A DNA stretch of 64,000 nt, from NCBI GenBank assembly GCA_944390285.1, contig CALXPN010000001.1, forward strand, positions 274,413 through 338,412. Reading direction: 5' to 3'. This DNA comes from an uncultured Clostridia bacterium. GTDB taxonomy: Bacteria > Bacillota > Clostridia > TANB77 > CAG-508. Of this stretch, positions 27,505 through 38,295 are shown piece by piece. Under the pieces are notes generated by a model that searched no databases, was not told where the DNA came from, and was given only the letters and a program-made list of their open reading frames with translations. Positions within the stretch are counted from its first letter, which is position 1. Every line of letters begins with the position of its first letter. A program made the position numbers and the translations under genes.

Positions 27505-28065
27505 TTACTTGTTTTGATTTAAAAATAGAAGATATACTCTTCCGTACTTTTTTATATCTTTTATCTTAATAGATTCTATATTTAAGTTTTCTAATGTTTT
27601 TTCTTTATTATCTGTTTCTAAAATAATATAACCATCCTCTGATAATAGCTTAAAGTCTATTATTTTTTTTACAGCATCTTCAGCAAAATCTGTTTTATAA
27701 GGTGGATCTAAAAAAACAATATCAAATTTTATTTTATCTTTTTCAAAATCTTCTAAAGCTTTTTTATAATCACTATTAATCAAGATAGTTTTATCATTTG
27801 TTCTAGTTTTTTCTATGTTTTGTTTTATTATTTTTATAGCTTCTCTAGACGAATCACATAAGTACGCTTTTTTTGCTCCTCTGCTTATAGATTCTAAAGC
27901 AAGAGCTCCACTTCCCGAAAATAAATCTAATATTATTGCCTCAGGCAAATCATAATTTATCTTACTGAAAAGTGCTTCTTTTACTCTATCTAATGTTGGT
28001 CTTGTATTTAACCCTTCAAGAGTAAATAGTTTTGTTCCTCTCATAGTTCCACTTATAATTCTCAT
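27505..28065 (-). CDS. rsmD: 16S rRNA (guanine966-N2)-methyltransferase
   Basis: 186 aa Rossmann-fold methyltransferase. RIISGTMRGTKL at the start, SAM loop DLFSGSGALALESISRGA (about 46-63) and the catalytic FLDPPYKTDF (about 119-128) identify the family. It modifies G966 of 16S rRNA in the assembled small subunit. AGGAGTCATATG gives the start. Confidence 0.95.
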   Translation of the reverse strand: MRIISGTMRGTKLFTLEGLNTRPTLDRVKEALFSKINYDLPEAIILDLFSGSGALALESISRGAKKAYLCDSSREAIKIIKQNIEKTRTNDKTILINSDYKKALEDFEKDKIKFDIVFLDPPYKTDFAEDAVKKIIDFKLLSEDGYIILETDNKEKTLENLNIESIKIKDIKKYGRVYLLFLNQNK

Positions 28066-28205
28066 ATGACTCCTATATACACTATTTTATTATATTAATA
28101 TTTTATTCTAAAATCCAGATAAGTCAATACGATTAACACAATTGTAATACATACTTAATTCTTTTGTAATATCATTTTGGTTTATTTTTTATAAAATAAA
28201 TAAAA

Positions 28206-28230
28206 AAAGAGTGCTTTGATTTTGCACCCC
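28206..28230 (-). terminator. Terminator of the sepF-divIVA unit
   Basis: On the minus strand GGGTGC and GCACTC pair (one G/T) around a 9-base loop and are followed by seven Ts. Confidence 0.7.
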
Positions 28231-28245
28231 ATTTACTTCAATATA

Positions 28246-28695
28246 TTATTCTTCATCTTCTTTGTCCTGTAACAATTCTAATTGTGAAATTAATAAAGCT
28301 TCCATTTTTGCTTTATAAACTCCAAATTGTCTTTTTAATTCTTCAGTTCTTTTTCTAATATCAAATTCCTCTTTAGTTATTTCTTCAGTTGCTCTTTTTG
28401 CTTCACTTTGAGCATCTCTTATTATTTGTTCTGCTCTTGTTTGAGCATTCTTTTTGATATCTTCTGCAGTAGTTTGTGCCATAACTAATGTGTTTTGTAA
28501 AGTATGCTCAACATTCTTATAATGTTCTAAATCTTTTTTACTTTCTTCTATTTGATCTTTTAATTCTGCATTTTCTTTATATAATTTTTCGTAATCAATA
28601 GTTAATTGATCTAAAAAATCATCAACTTCATCCACATTATAGCCTTTTAATGTTTTCGAAAATCTTTTATTTTCGATATCTAAAGGTGTTAGCAT
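28246..28695 (-). CDS. divIVA: DivIVA-domain cell division protein
   Basis: 149 aa. The N-terminal signature LTPLDIENKRFSKTLKGYNV, then DEVDDFLDQL, is the membrane-curvature-sensing DivIVA domain; the remainder is coiled coil (about 30-140) with Glu/Lys/Gln heptads. DivIVA-type proteins mark septa and poles and organise division or sporulation partners. The gene lies 18 bases after sepF, matching the ylm cluster of Gram-positives. GGAGGAATAGAC precedes the ATG. Confidence 0.92.
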   Translation of the reverse strand: MLTPLDIENKRFSKTLKGYNVDEVDDFLDQLTIDYEKLYKENAELKDQIEESKKDLEHYKNVEHTLQNTLVMAQTTAEDIKKNAQTRAEQIIRDAQSEAKRATEEITKEEFDIRKRTEELKRQFGVYKAKMEALLISQLELLQDKEDEE

Positions 28696-28713
28696 GTCTA
28701 TTCCTCCTACTCG

Positions 28714-29193
28714 TTATTTTATCCATGAAGCGGAAAATTTACTTTCTATTTTTTCTTTTGTTATTTCATTTACAATATCATAATTATATGGAGCAACAAC
28801 AAATATAGAATTTGATACTTTTTCCATATTTCCATCTAATGCTTGAGCCGCACCACAAACAACATCTACGATTCTTCTAGCAACATCTTTACTTACATAT
28901 TCTAAGTTTAAAACAACTGCATTTTTTTCTTTTAATTGCATAACTATGTCACTAGCCTGATCAAAATTAGTAGGCTTAGCAATCTTCATTTTAATTTGTT
29001 GTGGTTGTGGCATAGGTACAACTTTTTTTCTTTTGAAAATACCTAAACTCTCTCCACCTTCATTTGTTTCTTCTTCCTCGTATTCATCTGCATAATCTGC
29101 ATTATATACATTATCTTCATAATCTTCTTGGGAATCATCTTGTTCTCCCCATATAAAATCAACTATTTTTTTAATTGATGATGTTCCTGCCAT
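28714..29193 (-). CDS. sepF: Cell division protein SepF
   Basis: 159 aa. A short N-terminal amphipathic membrane-binding part (SIKKIVDFIWGE) is followed by an acidic linker and the SepF core (about 65-155), with KIAKPTNFDQASDIVMQLKE, NLEYVSKDVARRIVDVVCGA and the SNSIFVVAPYN end. SepF tethers FtsZ to the membrane. Normal length. Confidence 0.95.
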   Translation of the reverse strand: MAGTSSIKKIVDFIWGEQDDSQEDYEDNVYNADYADEYEEEETNEGGESLGIFKRKKVVPMPQPQQIKMKIAKPTNFDQASDIVMQLKEKNAVVLNLEYVSKDVARRIVDVVCGAAQALDGNMEKVSNSIFVVAPYNYDIVNEITKEKIESKFSASWIK

Positions 29194-29245
29194 TTTTTCT
29201 TAAGACCTCCTAATTTTTTCTCTTCATTCGTAGCTTGATATGTAT

Positions 29246-29276
29246 ATAGTATCTATCTTTTTCTAAATATTGTCAA
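29246..29276 (-). promoter_or_regulatory. Probable promoter of sepF-divIVA
   Basis: Perfect TTGACA (29276-29271) and TACTAT (29251-29246) on the minus strand; the 19-base spacer is longer than ideal. Confidence 0.4.
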
Positions 29277-29349
29277 GCTTTTTTTCCATTTTTTTCCAAA
29301 TGTTATATAAAAATAATTTTTTTGTAATTTTTTTGTAACTTTTTCGTGA

Positions 29350-30582
29350 TTAGTGTAATATAATCTCATCATATAATCGAATTTTTTCGAAATTTTCAAT
29401 TTCTTCATCTGTATATCCTAATTCTTTCAATTCTTCATCTGTATAATTTTCTACAATAGAATATGTTTCATTTTGTCTCAAAACTTTTATTGGTATTTTC
29501 TCTATATATGAAGTTTTATTTCTTTCTACATATGTTTTATCATTTTCTTCAATAATACATGCATTACTTATTTTCCATCCATCGTAATTCCACCAAATAA
29601 TATCAAATGAAATTTTTCTATAATCCAATAATTCTTTTACATCCTGACTAATTTTAAACACTATTATTCTACTATTATTTTCTTCCTTGATATAAACAAT
29701 TTCTGCATCTATTTCGTTTGCATTTGATAATCTTAAAGTGACTGTATCTCCTACTTTTGCCACCATTGCTTTTTCTGTACTTATTGGTGTTGCTATATAA
29801 CATTCAAAATTATTAACTATTTTTCCTTTTTCGCTACTTAGTGGCACAATTGCCCCAACTTTTAAGTTAAACCCATTTAACAAATCTGAACTTAAATAAT
29901 CAAAATTATTTGTAACTAAAATTGTTTCTAATCCATCTACCCTATATGATGCAATACCTGCTACTGGAGCATACATTATTTCAGAACCCGCTTCTATTTG
30001 ATTTTCTAATGCATTTCTTTGCTCTATTAATGTTTTAAGATATGAATCTGTAGGATTTAATGTTGCAGTCATTTGTGCCTTCTTAGATATATATGCTTCA
30101 ATTTCATTTTTATTCTCATTAATTTCTTGTAAATAATTCAAATTATACATAGAATCTATTGTTGTTTCTATTTGTTTTTCAAGACTAATTATATCGCTAT
30201 CACTAGTAAGTGGTGTTCCACTATTTTCTGTTATTTCACTTATTTCATCATCTAATTTTGCTATTTGATCTAGTATTGTATCTTCACTACTTGAATAATA
30301 TCTAAAAACAGCTTCTGATTTTGCCGCTCTTTCTCCGTCTGAAATCACTCTTACCATTCCATTTTTATAGTTTTCTCCTTGCAGAACAACTTCATCTCTT
30401 ATAATATATCCTTCTGCGAGTTCCTCAAAAGATAAAGAACCATTTTCAACTACAAAAACATTAGTAGGTTTTTTTAATATTCTTGTCATATTTGTAACTA
30501 GAACAATAAAAAACACCATAAATATAATAGTAATTACTATTTTTATTCTATTAGGTTTTTCTTTTGTTTCCTTCTCCTTCAT
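29350..30582 (-). CDS. HlyD-like membrane-fusion protein (410 aa)
   Basis: One N-terminal transmembrane helix (about 13-32) is followed by a barrel-sandwich hybrid fold split by a coiled-coil hairpin (about 105-195: DQIAKLDDEISEI, QRNALENQIEAGSEIMYAPVAGIASYRVDG). This is the architecture of periplasmic-adaptor/HlyD proteins, but no export ATPase or permease lies nearby. A gene of this type between miaA and sepF recurs in Clostridia, as far as I recall. Its ATG lies inside the end of miaA (32-base overlap), implying translational coupling. It ends with an acidic tail (DEELKELGYTDEEIENF). Confidence 0.75.
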   Translation of the reverse strand: MKEKETKEKPNRIKIVITIIFMVFFIVLVTNMTRILKKPTNVFVVENGSLSFEELAEGYIIRDEVVLQGENYKNGMVRVISDGERAAKSEAVFRYYSSSEDTILDQIAKLDDEISEITENSGTPLTSDSDIISLEKQIETTIDSMYNLNYLQEINENKNEIEAYISKKAQMTATLNPTDSYLKTLIEQRNALENQIEAGSEIMYAPVAGIASYRVDGLETILVTNNFDYLSSDLLNGFNLKVGAIVPLSSEKGKIVNNFECYIATPISTEKAMVAKVGDTVTLRLSNANEIDAEIVYIKEENNSRIIVFKISQDVKELLDYRKISFDIIWWNYDGWKISNACIIEENDKTYVERNKTSYIEKIPIKVLRQNETYSIVENYTDEELKELGYTDEEIENFEKIRLYDEIILH

Positions 30583-31498
30583 ATAGCTCCTTTATTATAT
30601 TATTTACATTATCTTGTAATGAATTTTGACCATCTAACCATATTATTTCTTTATTTCTTCTAAACCATGTTAATTGCCTTTTTGCATATCTTCTTGTTTC
30701 TTGTTTTATTTTTTCTATCATCTCATCATATGTTAATAGACCATAAAAATATTGCACAACTTCTTTATATCCCAGCCCTTGCATTGCTGTTGGAAATTTT
30801 GAATATTTAGAAATTAGATTTTTTACTTCTTTTTCTAAACCATTTTCGAACATTAAATCTACTCTATAATTTATTTTTTCATAAAGCTTTTCTCTTTCCA
30901 AATTTATTCCAAAAACTTTGAATTTATATTTCACATCCTTTTGTCTTGATAAAACTTCTAATTCTGTTTTTGTTTTTCCTGTAGCTTTATAGATTTCTAA
31001 AACTCTTACAATTCTTTTTTTATCATTTTTGCTTATTTTTTTCATTGATATTGGATCTATTTTACAAGCATTTTCCCAAATTTCTTCTAATCCTTGACTA
31101 GTTTCAGCTTTTTTCATCAATTCTTTTCTATATTTTTCATCAAAATTCATTTCTTGATATTCAACACCATAAATTAATGAATTTATATATAATCCTGTTC
31201 CACCAACGACAATAGGGATTTTTTCTTTTCTTAAAATTTCTTGTATTGCTTGTTCACAATCTTTTTTAAAGTCTGAGACAGTATATCTTTTATCAGGTGA
31301 TAAAAAATCAACTAAATAATGTTTTATACCACAAGCTTCTTCTTTTGTAACTTTTGCAGTTCCAATATCCATATCTTTATATATCTGCATAGAATCTGCT
31401 GAAATAATTTCTCCATTTATTTTTTTTGCAAGTTCTATAGATAATGCAGTTTTTCCAGATGCTGTCGGTCCTACAATAACTACAATTATTGGTTTCAT
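30551..31498 (-). CDS. miaA: tRNA dimethylallyltransferase
   Basis: 315 aa. P-loop VGPTASGKTALSIELAKK (about 9-26), ISADSMQIYKDMDIGTAK (about 33-50), the VGGTGLYINSLI loop and QETRRYAKRQLTWFRRN near the C-terminus identify MiaA, which isopentenylates A37 of tRNAs reading UNN codons. It follows mutL by 3 bases and overlaps the HlyD-like gene by 32 bases. Confidence 0.97.
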   Translation of the reverse strand: MKPIIVVIVGPTASGKTALSIELAKKINGEIISADSMQIYKDMDIGTAKVTKEEACGIKHYLVDFLSPDKRYTVSDFKKDCEQAIQEILRKEKIPIVVGGTGLYINSLIYGVEYQEMNFDEKYRKELMKKAETSQGLEEIWENACKIDPISMKKISKNDKKRIVRVLEIYKATGKTKTELEVLSRQKDVKYKFKVFGINLEREKLYEKINYRVDLMFENGLEKEVKNLISKYSKFPTAMQGLGYKEVVQYFYGLLTYDEMIEKIKQETRRYAKRQLTWFRRNKEIIWLDGQNSLQDNVNNIIKELYEGEGNKRKT

Positions 31499-31501
31499 TT
31501 T

Positions 31502-34072
31502 TTATCTCCTACTAAATTTTCTTTCCAAATCATTTTTTGTCATTTTTATTGCAGTTGGTCTACCATGTGGGCATGTAAAAGGATTTGGTAAATCTAAAAG
31601 TTTACTCATCAAATTTGTTGCTTCTTTTTCATCTAATTTCATGTTTCCTTTTACAGCTGATTTACATGCAATTGTTGCAATAAATTTATCTTCTTTTTCT
31701 TGTTTTGCTGTTACTGCTACTGTATCTATCTCATCTAATATATCTAAAAATAACTGTTTTGTATTTAGATCTTCACACATACTTGGCACAGATGTTAATT
31801 TTATAGTATTTTCTCCGAATTCTTCAAAAGAAAATCCTGCTTTTTTAAACATATCTACATTTTCTTTTGCTATTATCATTTCTTTATGTGTAAGAGAAAT
31901 AACATCTGGTAAAAGAAGTAATTGCTCATCTTTTTCTTCATCACTATAATAATTTGCTCTTACTTTTTCATACATAATTCTTTCATGTGCAGCATGTTGA
32001 TCTATTATATACATTTCATTTTTTATTTCCACAATTATATATGTTGAAAATACAATACCTATCAATTTATATGGTATTTTTTGAACTTCATTATTTTCAT
32101 CAAACATATTAATGTTTTCATTTGCATATGAAAAATCATTTGCCATATTTAGTTTTTGTTTTTGTAATTCTTCTAGCTTTTTTTCTTGTCTTACTTCAAA
32201 TGGATCTATACCAAATGTTTTTTTATACATTGCATCAAACTCTGGATTATCTTCATATTTTATTTCATTAGATGTTCTTTCTTCTTTTAATGCTTCTCTT
32301 ATTTTAGATGTTTCTATTGCTTGAGTATTATCTGAATCTAATTTTGTTTCAAATAATTTACTAGCTATTTTAGAAAAATCATCCTTTTTTATCGAATTAT
32401 CTTCTGAATTATTATTAATATTGTTATTATCATAGTTTATTTTACTAGTATTTTGAATCTCATTTATATTATTTTCTAATACCATTGTATGTTCTGGCAA
32501 ATTATTTAATTTTTCTTTATCTACAATAACAGTATTTTGTTCAGCTGTTTTTTGTTTATTTATATCTACCATCTGTGTATTATCTATGTCGTCTTTATTA
32601 TATAAATCAACTGCTTGTGTATTTTCACTATTTTTATTATCATTTAATAATTTCTTCTTATAATCATCAATTAATTTATTTACATTATTTACATCTATTT
32701 CTCTTGTATTGCTTGAAATAACTGTGTTTCCTAATGAAACTTTTTTACTTATTTCATCATCATTAATTACTTGTGTATCTACATTTATGTCTTCATTTGT
32801 TTTTTCTTTATTTATACTCCTATTCTCTGGAGTTCCATATAAATTATCTTTTAAACCTTGTCTATATTTAAAAATTTCTTCTAAATGATTATTACTCAAC
32901 TCTTCTTGAGTTTCTTCTGGTTCTTTAATAATTTTTTGAAATAATCCAGAAATACCTGTTTTTTTGTGTGATTCTGAAACATTTAATTCCTCATTATATA
33001 GTTTTTCTTCTTTATCTTCAGATAATTCTTTTTGAATTTCTTTCTCACCATTTTCTTCTATTTTAGAAACATTTGCAACTAATTCAGATTTTGCCAAACT
33101 TGTTTTTATAGCATGATATACTGCTTTAAAAACTTTAGACTCTTCTTCAAATCTAACTTCTAATTTAGCTGGATGAACATTTACATCCACAAGCTTTGGA
33201 TCTATGTCAAGATTAAGAACTATAAACCCATACCTTCCTACTGGAATCATTCCTTTATATGCTTGATCTGCTGCCGCAGACAAATTTTTATCTTTTATAT
33301 ATCTCCCATTTAAGAAAAATAATTGATTACTTCTGTTTCCACGAGCTATAACTGGTTTTCCTATTGCACCTGATAATTTAATTCCTTCATATTCATAATT
33401 TACTTCTATAATTTCAGAAGCAATATCTTTTCCATATATACTATAAATTACTGTTTTTAAATCACCATTTCCATTTGTTTGAATTATTGTTTTTCCATTG
33501 CTTATAAGTTTTATAGCAACATTTCTATTTACTAAAGCAATTCTCGTTACTGCGTCTTCTATATATCCAGCCTCTGTATAATCTTTTTTTAAAAATTTAT
33601 ATCTTACTGGTGTATTATAAAACAAATTTTGAACAGTTATTGTTGTTCCAACAGATCTAGCAGCTTCTGTGAATTCTACAGTTTTTCCACCTTCTACAAT
33701 AATTTTATATGCTACATCTGAATCAGCTTTTTTAGAAATCATTTCTACTTTTGCAATAGCAGCAATGCTTGCCAAAGCTTCTCCTCTAAATCCCATTGTT
33801 TTTACAACTTCTAAATCTTCAGCTTTTCTTATTTTACTCGTAGCATGTCTTTCAAAAGCAATCTCCATATCATCTTGTGCTATTCCACAACCATCATCTG
33901 TGATTTTTATTAAAGAAATACCACCATTTTTTATTTCAATTGTTATATTTTTTGCACCTGCATCTATTGAATTTTCAAGCATTTCTTTTACAACTGATGC
34001 TGGTCTTTCTATAACCTCTCCTGCTGCAATTTTATTTATAGTTAAATCATCTAATAAAACTATATTTCCCAT
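31502..34072 (-). CDS. mutL: DNA mismatch repair protein MutL with long repeat-bearing linker
   Basis: 856 aa, about 200 more than usual. The GHKL ATPase domain has ENSIDAGA, TDDGCGI, GFRGEALASI and GxxxT loops in the first 110 residues; the transducer domain runs to about 335. The C-terminal domain keeps the endonuclease motif DQHAAHERIMYEK, ACKSAVKGN and CPHGRP, so it should nick DNA. The linker (about 340-640) is disordered, Asn/Asp/Glu/Lys rich, and repeats a short N-T-x-x-V/I-D/E motif about seven times. mutS is not adjacent in this window. The operon continues into miaA. Confidence 0.96.
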   Translation of the reverse strand: MGNIVLLDDLTINKIAAGEVIERPASVVKEMLENSIDAGAKNITIEIKNGGISLIKITDDGCGIAQDDMEIAFERHATSKIRKAEDLEVVKTMGFRGEALASIAAIAKVEMISKKADSDVAYKIIVEGGKTVEFTEAARSVGTTITVQNLFYNTPVRYKFLKKDYTEAGYIEDAVTRIALVNRNVAIKLISNGKTIIQTNGNGDLKTVIYSIYGKDIASEIIEVNYEYEGIKLSGAIGKPVIARGNRSNQLFFLNGRYIKDKNLSAAADQAYKGMIPVGRYGFIVLNLDIDPKLVDVNVHPAKLEVRFEEESKVFKAVYHAIKTSLAKSELVANVSKIEENGEKEIQKELSEDKEEKLYNEELNVSESHKKTGISGLFQKIIKEPEETQEELSNNHLEEIFKYRQGLKDNLYGTPENRSINKEKTNEDINVDTQVINDDEISKKVSLGNTVISSNTREIDVNNVNKLIDDYKKKLLNDNKNSENTQAVDLYNKDDIDNTQMVDINKQKTAEQNTVIVDKEKLNNLPEHTMVLENNINEIQNTSKINYDNNNINNNSEDNSIKKDDFSKIASKLFETKLDSDNTQAIETSKIREALKEERTSNEIKYEDNPEFDAMYKKTFGIDPFEVRQEKKLEELQKQKLNMANDFSYANENINMFDENNEVQKIPYKLIGIVFSTYIIVEIKNEMYIIDQHAAHERIMYEKVRANYYSDEEKDEQLLLLPDVISLTHKEMIIAKENVDMFKKAGFSFEEFGENTIKLTSVPSMCEDLNTKQLFLDILDEIDTVAVTAKQEKEDKFIATIACKSAVKGNMKLDEKEATNLMSKLLDLPNPFTCPHGRPTAIKMTKNDLERKFSRR

Positions 34073-34135
34073 ATTTTTCTTCCTTTCTAAGTTCGAAAGT
34101 TATTTATTTTTTCGCCTAATAATACATTTTTTCAA

Positions 34136-34164
34136 ATTATATCATTAAGATAATTTAATATCAA
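34136..34164 (-). promoter_or_regulatory. Promoter of mutL-miaA
   Basis: TTGATA (34164-34159), 17 bases including a TGA extended -10, then perfect TATAAT (34141-34136), minus strand. Confidence 0.7.
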
Positions 34165-34278
34165 GAGTGATTAATTTAAAAATATTTTTTTAAGCTGTAA
34201 CAAATATTTTATAAATTCATAGTATATAACATACCAAAGATAAAAAATTAAACATTTAATTCAAATTATAGTTTTTTC

Positions 34279-34284
34279 TATAAT
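34279..34284 (+). promoter_or_regulatory. Probable -10 box of the 41-aa cysteine-rich gene
   Basis: TATAAT with only a weak TTAATT at -35 spacing; 27 bases before the ATG. Confidence 0.35.
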
Positions 34285-34311
34285 AACATATTTTTAAAGG
34301 AGGATTTTAAA

Positions 34312-34437
34312 ATGCCAGAAAACAGAGGTTGTGGTTGTGGATTATTTGGAGGAGACAATGAATGTCTTTGGATAATCATTCTTTTAATTATTTTATTCTG
34401 CTGTTGTGGTAACAATGGAACAAGAGGTTGTTGCTAA
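34312..34437 (+). CDS. 41-aa Cys/Gly-rich membrane peptide
   Basis: Starts MPENRGCGCGLFGGDNECLW after a perfect AAAGGAGG (spacing 8). One hydrophobic segment (LWIIILLIILFCCC) is bracketed by GCGCG and GTRGCC; eight cysteines in 41 residues. The shape recalls the YjcZ-like short proteins linked to spores in Bacilli and Clostridia, but the resemblance is loose. It is an isolated gene with its own -10 box and two hairpins behind it, between divergently oriented mutL and the peptidase gene. Confidence 0.75.
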   Translation: MPENRGCGCGLFGGDNECLWIIILLIILFCCCGNNGTRGCC

Positions 34438-34449
34438 TAACTAATTAAT

Positions 34450-34519
34450 ATAGTAAAATAGATTTTACTATATAGCAAGAGAGTACCAAAAAGCTTTATT
34501 ATAAGCATTTTGGTACTCT
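34450..34519. terminator. Double hairpin after the 41-aa gene
   Basis: First hairpin 34450-34471 (ATAGTAAAAT and complement, 2-base loop). The second, 34480-34519, has 12 bp AGAGTACCAAAA/TTTTGGTACTCT plus an inner GCTT/AAGC and is followed by a T-run in the plus direction. It also serves the convergent peptidase gene. Confidence 0.8.
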
Positions 34520-34544
34520 ACTTTTTGTTATATGTCACATCATC

Positions 34545-35249
34545 TCAGAAAAAAATCCAGCCAGCTTTTAATCCAGGAATAATTTCATCATATGACTTTT
34601 TTATCAAATGATTATATTCTGGATCAAAGAGAATTACTCTCTTATAGTCATAGCCAATCAAGACCACAAAATGTGAATCTTGATTTTCCGGCTCCGATTT
34701 GTATACAGAGTTCTTAACTAGAAGAACTGTTATTTTATTATCCCAGATGGATTTCATAACTTTCTCCCAGCTGTCTGCACGTTCTACATTAATTTCATAT
34801 AATGCAGGCACGAACCTATCGAAAAATACATGTTTACATCCCATAGGAGTATAACTCCCACCAGGATTTTTTCTGTATCCTCGATATCCATAGCTAACAG
34901 TAGCTTTTGTAAGTTCTTCAACTGAAAAGCATTTCTCTTTTCTGAAAAAACGCTCCAAGAATTTGGCAATTAATATTGCACAACCAGAACTTGCTACTGT
35001 ACTTTTTCCATCTCCGCATTCTTCCATTCTGAATGGAATATCATCATATTCTTTTTGTGGTTTTAGACCTAACCTTTTAAAATCCACAGAAAGACAAACC
35101 TGATCCCTCACATCAGAATCGAATTTTCTTGCAGATTCAATTAACCGCTCATTACACCTGTTTACATGGTGTATAAAGCGGTCATATTCATCTTTTGGCA
35201 TTTGAGCTGGGAGTAATACTTCATCCCAGATGCTATTGTCTTTACTCAT
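34545..35249 (-). CDS. Peptidase C39-like (papain-fold) protein, probably acquired
   Basis: 234 aa from the ATG at 35249, chosen for AAAGGAG 5 bases upstream; the TTG eighteen bases earlier lacks a site. A cysteine-peptidase triad is visible: Cys in SSGCAILIAKFLE (about 86-98), His in DSHFVVLIGYD (about 192-202) and Asp in LFDPEYN just after. This is the C39_2 type, also used by bacteriocin-processing and amidase proteins. No signal peptide. Its base composition is clearly richer in G+C than the neighbours, and codons such as CCG, CGC and GGC recur, which points to horizontal transfer. It stands alone between a terminator and groEL. Confidence 0.7.
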   Translation of the reverse strand: MSKDNSIWDEVLLPAQMPKDEYDRFIHHVNRCNERLIESARKFDSDVRDQVCLSVDFKRLGLKPQKEYDDIPFRMEECGDGKSTVASSGCAILIAKFLERFFRKEKCFSVEELTKATVSYGYRGYRKNPGGSYTPMGCKHVFFDRFVPALYEINVERADSWEKVMKSIWDNKITVLLVKNSVYKSEPENQDSHFVVLIGYDYKRVILFDPEYNHLIKKSYDEIIPGLKAGWIFF

Positions 35250-35341
35250 ATTGCTCCTTTCCGGCAAACACTGCCTTCATTATTTTTATTTTTATAACGT
35301 GACAACATGTTAATTATACCACAAAGGAGCTAATTTTTCAA

Positions 35342-36988
<1,647 letters not shown>

Positions 36989-37005
36989 TCATATTTTAAA
37001 TTCTC

Positions 37006-37308
<303 letters not shown>

Positions 37309-37327
37309 TTAATACCATATATCAAAA

Positions 37328-37354
37328 TTAGCAGTCTAATCTTTCGACTGCTAA
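37328..37354. promoter_or_regulatory. CIRCE-type operator of groES-groEL (variant)
   Basis: TTAGCAGTC, 9 bases, GACTGCTAA: an exact inverted repeat with CIRCE spacing. The consensus is TTAGCACTC-N9-GAGTGCTAA, so the seventh base is swapped C to G in both arms, keeping symmetry. Binding by HrcA is expected; hrcA is not in the window. Confidence 0.9.
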
Positions 37355-37359
37355 TAATT

Positions 37360-37384
37360 TATACCCAATTTAATAAAATGTCAA
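37360..37384 (-). promoter_or_regulatory. groES promoter
   Basis: Perfect TTGACA (37384-37379) and a TATAAA -10 box just ahead of the CIRCE-type operator; the spacer is about 15 bases, slightly short. Confidence 0.55.
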
Positions 37385-37392
37385 TAGTTATT

Positions 37393-38115
37393 TTAAAAAA
37401 ATTTAAATTTTTTATTAACAATTTTTAAATTATCTATATCAAAATATGTTAATTTGACGCCATATTCTAGTAATTTCTTGTCATACTCATTTTGTTTTAA
37501 CTTTATTTCTAAATTTTTTGAATTTTCTGGTAGATCTTCTATATCTAATTTATATTCTTCTGATATTTCATTTATTCCCTTTTCTATCGAACTTAATATA
37601 TAGTTTCGTATTTTTTCTATTAGTTCTTGTTTAGAAAAATGTGCCCTTAAACCTATTACTTTACTTAGTAATTTTTTAGGATTTTCTATTTTAAAATCAT
37701 AAAAACCTTCTATTTTTATATAAATTTGTTTATTTTTTTTACTTTTCCAATCTCTATATTTTATTGGATTATTCATAACATATTTATTATGCTTTATAAG
37801 CTCTTTATTCAAAAATATAACACATAATTTATTATTATCTGTTTTTCTTATTTTTAAATCTTTCCATTCTTCTTTTAAATCTTTATTAGTGTCTATTATC
37901 TCGACCATAATTAAAAAACTTCCTGGTTTTTCTTTTACATCATATACAATTCCTTTTTCTATTAAAACAGCATATTGATTATCTAATACTTCTACTGTAT
38001 CACCTAAAGAAACATCATATTTTTTGAAAATCATATTATTGCTTAAATTATTACATTTTATTATTTTCTCCTCATCTTTTTTATGTGTCATCTCTATAAA
38101 TTTAATATTGTTCAT
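37393..38115 (-). CDS. SPFH-domain (YdjI/virion-core-like) protein
   Basis: 240 aa from the ATG at 38115, preceded by GGAG with 6-base spacing; the ATG 18 bases earlier lacks a site. The pattern VSLGDTVEVLDNQYAVLIEKG, then YDVKEKPGSF, followed by NPIKYRDWK and YIKIEGFYDFKIENPKKLL, is that of SPFH/Band-7-like proteins of the YdjI type (N-terminal half). C-terminal half helical, no membrane segment. Role unknown, often membrane-stress related. Single gene upstream of groES. Confidence 0.65.
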   Translation of the reverse strand: MNNIKFIEMTHKKDEEKIIKCNNLSNNMIFKKYDVSLGDTVEVLDNQYAVLIEKGIVYDVKEKPGSFLIMVEIIDTNKDLKEEWKDLKIRKTDNNKLCVIFLNKELIKHNKYVMNNPIKYRDWKSKKNKQIYIKIEGFYDFKIENPKKLLSKVIGLRAHFSKQELIEKIRNYILSSIEKGINEISEEYKLDIEDLPENSKNLEIKLKQNEYDKKLLEYGVKLTYFDIDNLKIVNKKFKFF

Positions 38116-38257
38116 TCCTGTCTCCATAATCATTTCATATTTTTTATTATTATAACATAAATAAGCTTTAAATAGACAATATATAATAGAAAATAATTTT
38201 TAAATTCACATTCTTTAAATTTTTTCATATTTATTATTATAGATTTTAAACAAAAAA

Positions 38258-38285
38258 AGCATACACAAATTAATGTATATGCTTT
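38258..38285 (-). terminator. pyrG terminator
   Basis: On the minus strand GCATATACA and TGTGTATGC pair (one mismatch) around a short loop, then seven Ts; 11 bases past the pyrG stop. Confidence 0.8.
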
Positions 38286-38295
38286 CTTCTTTTGT

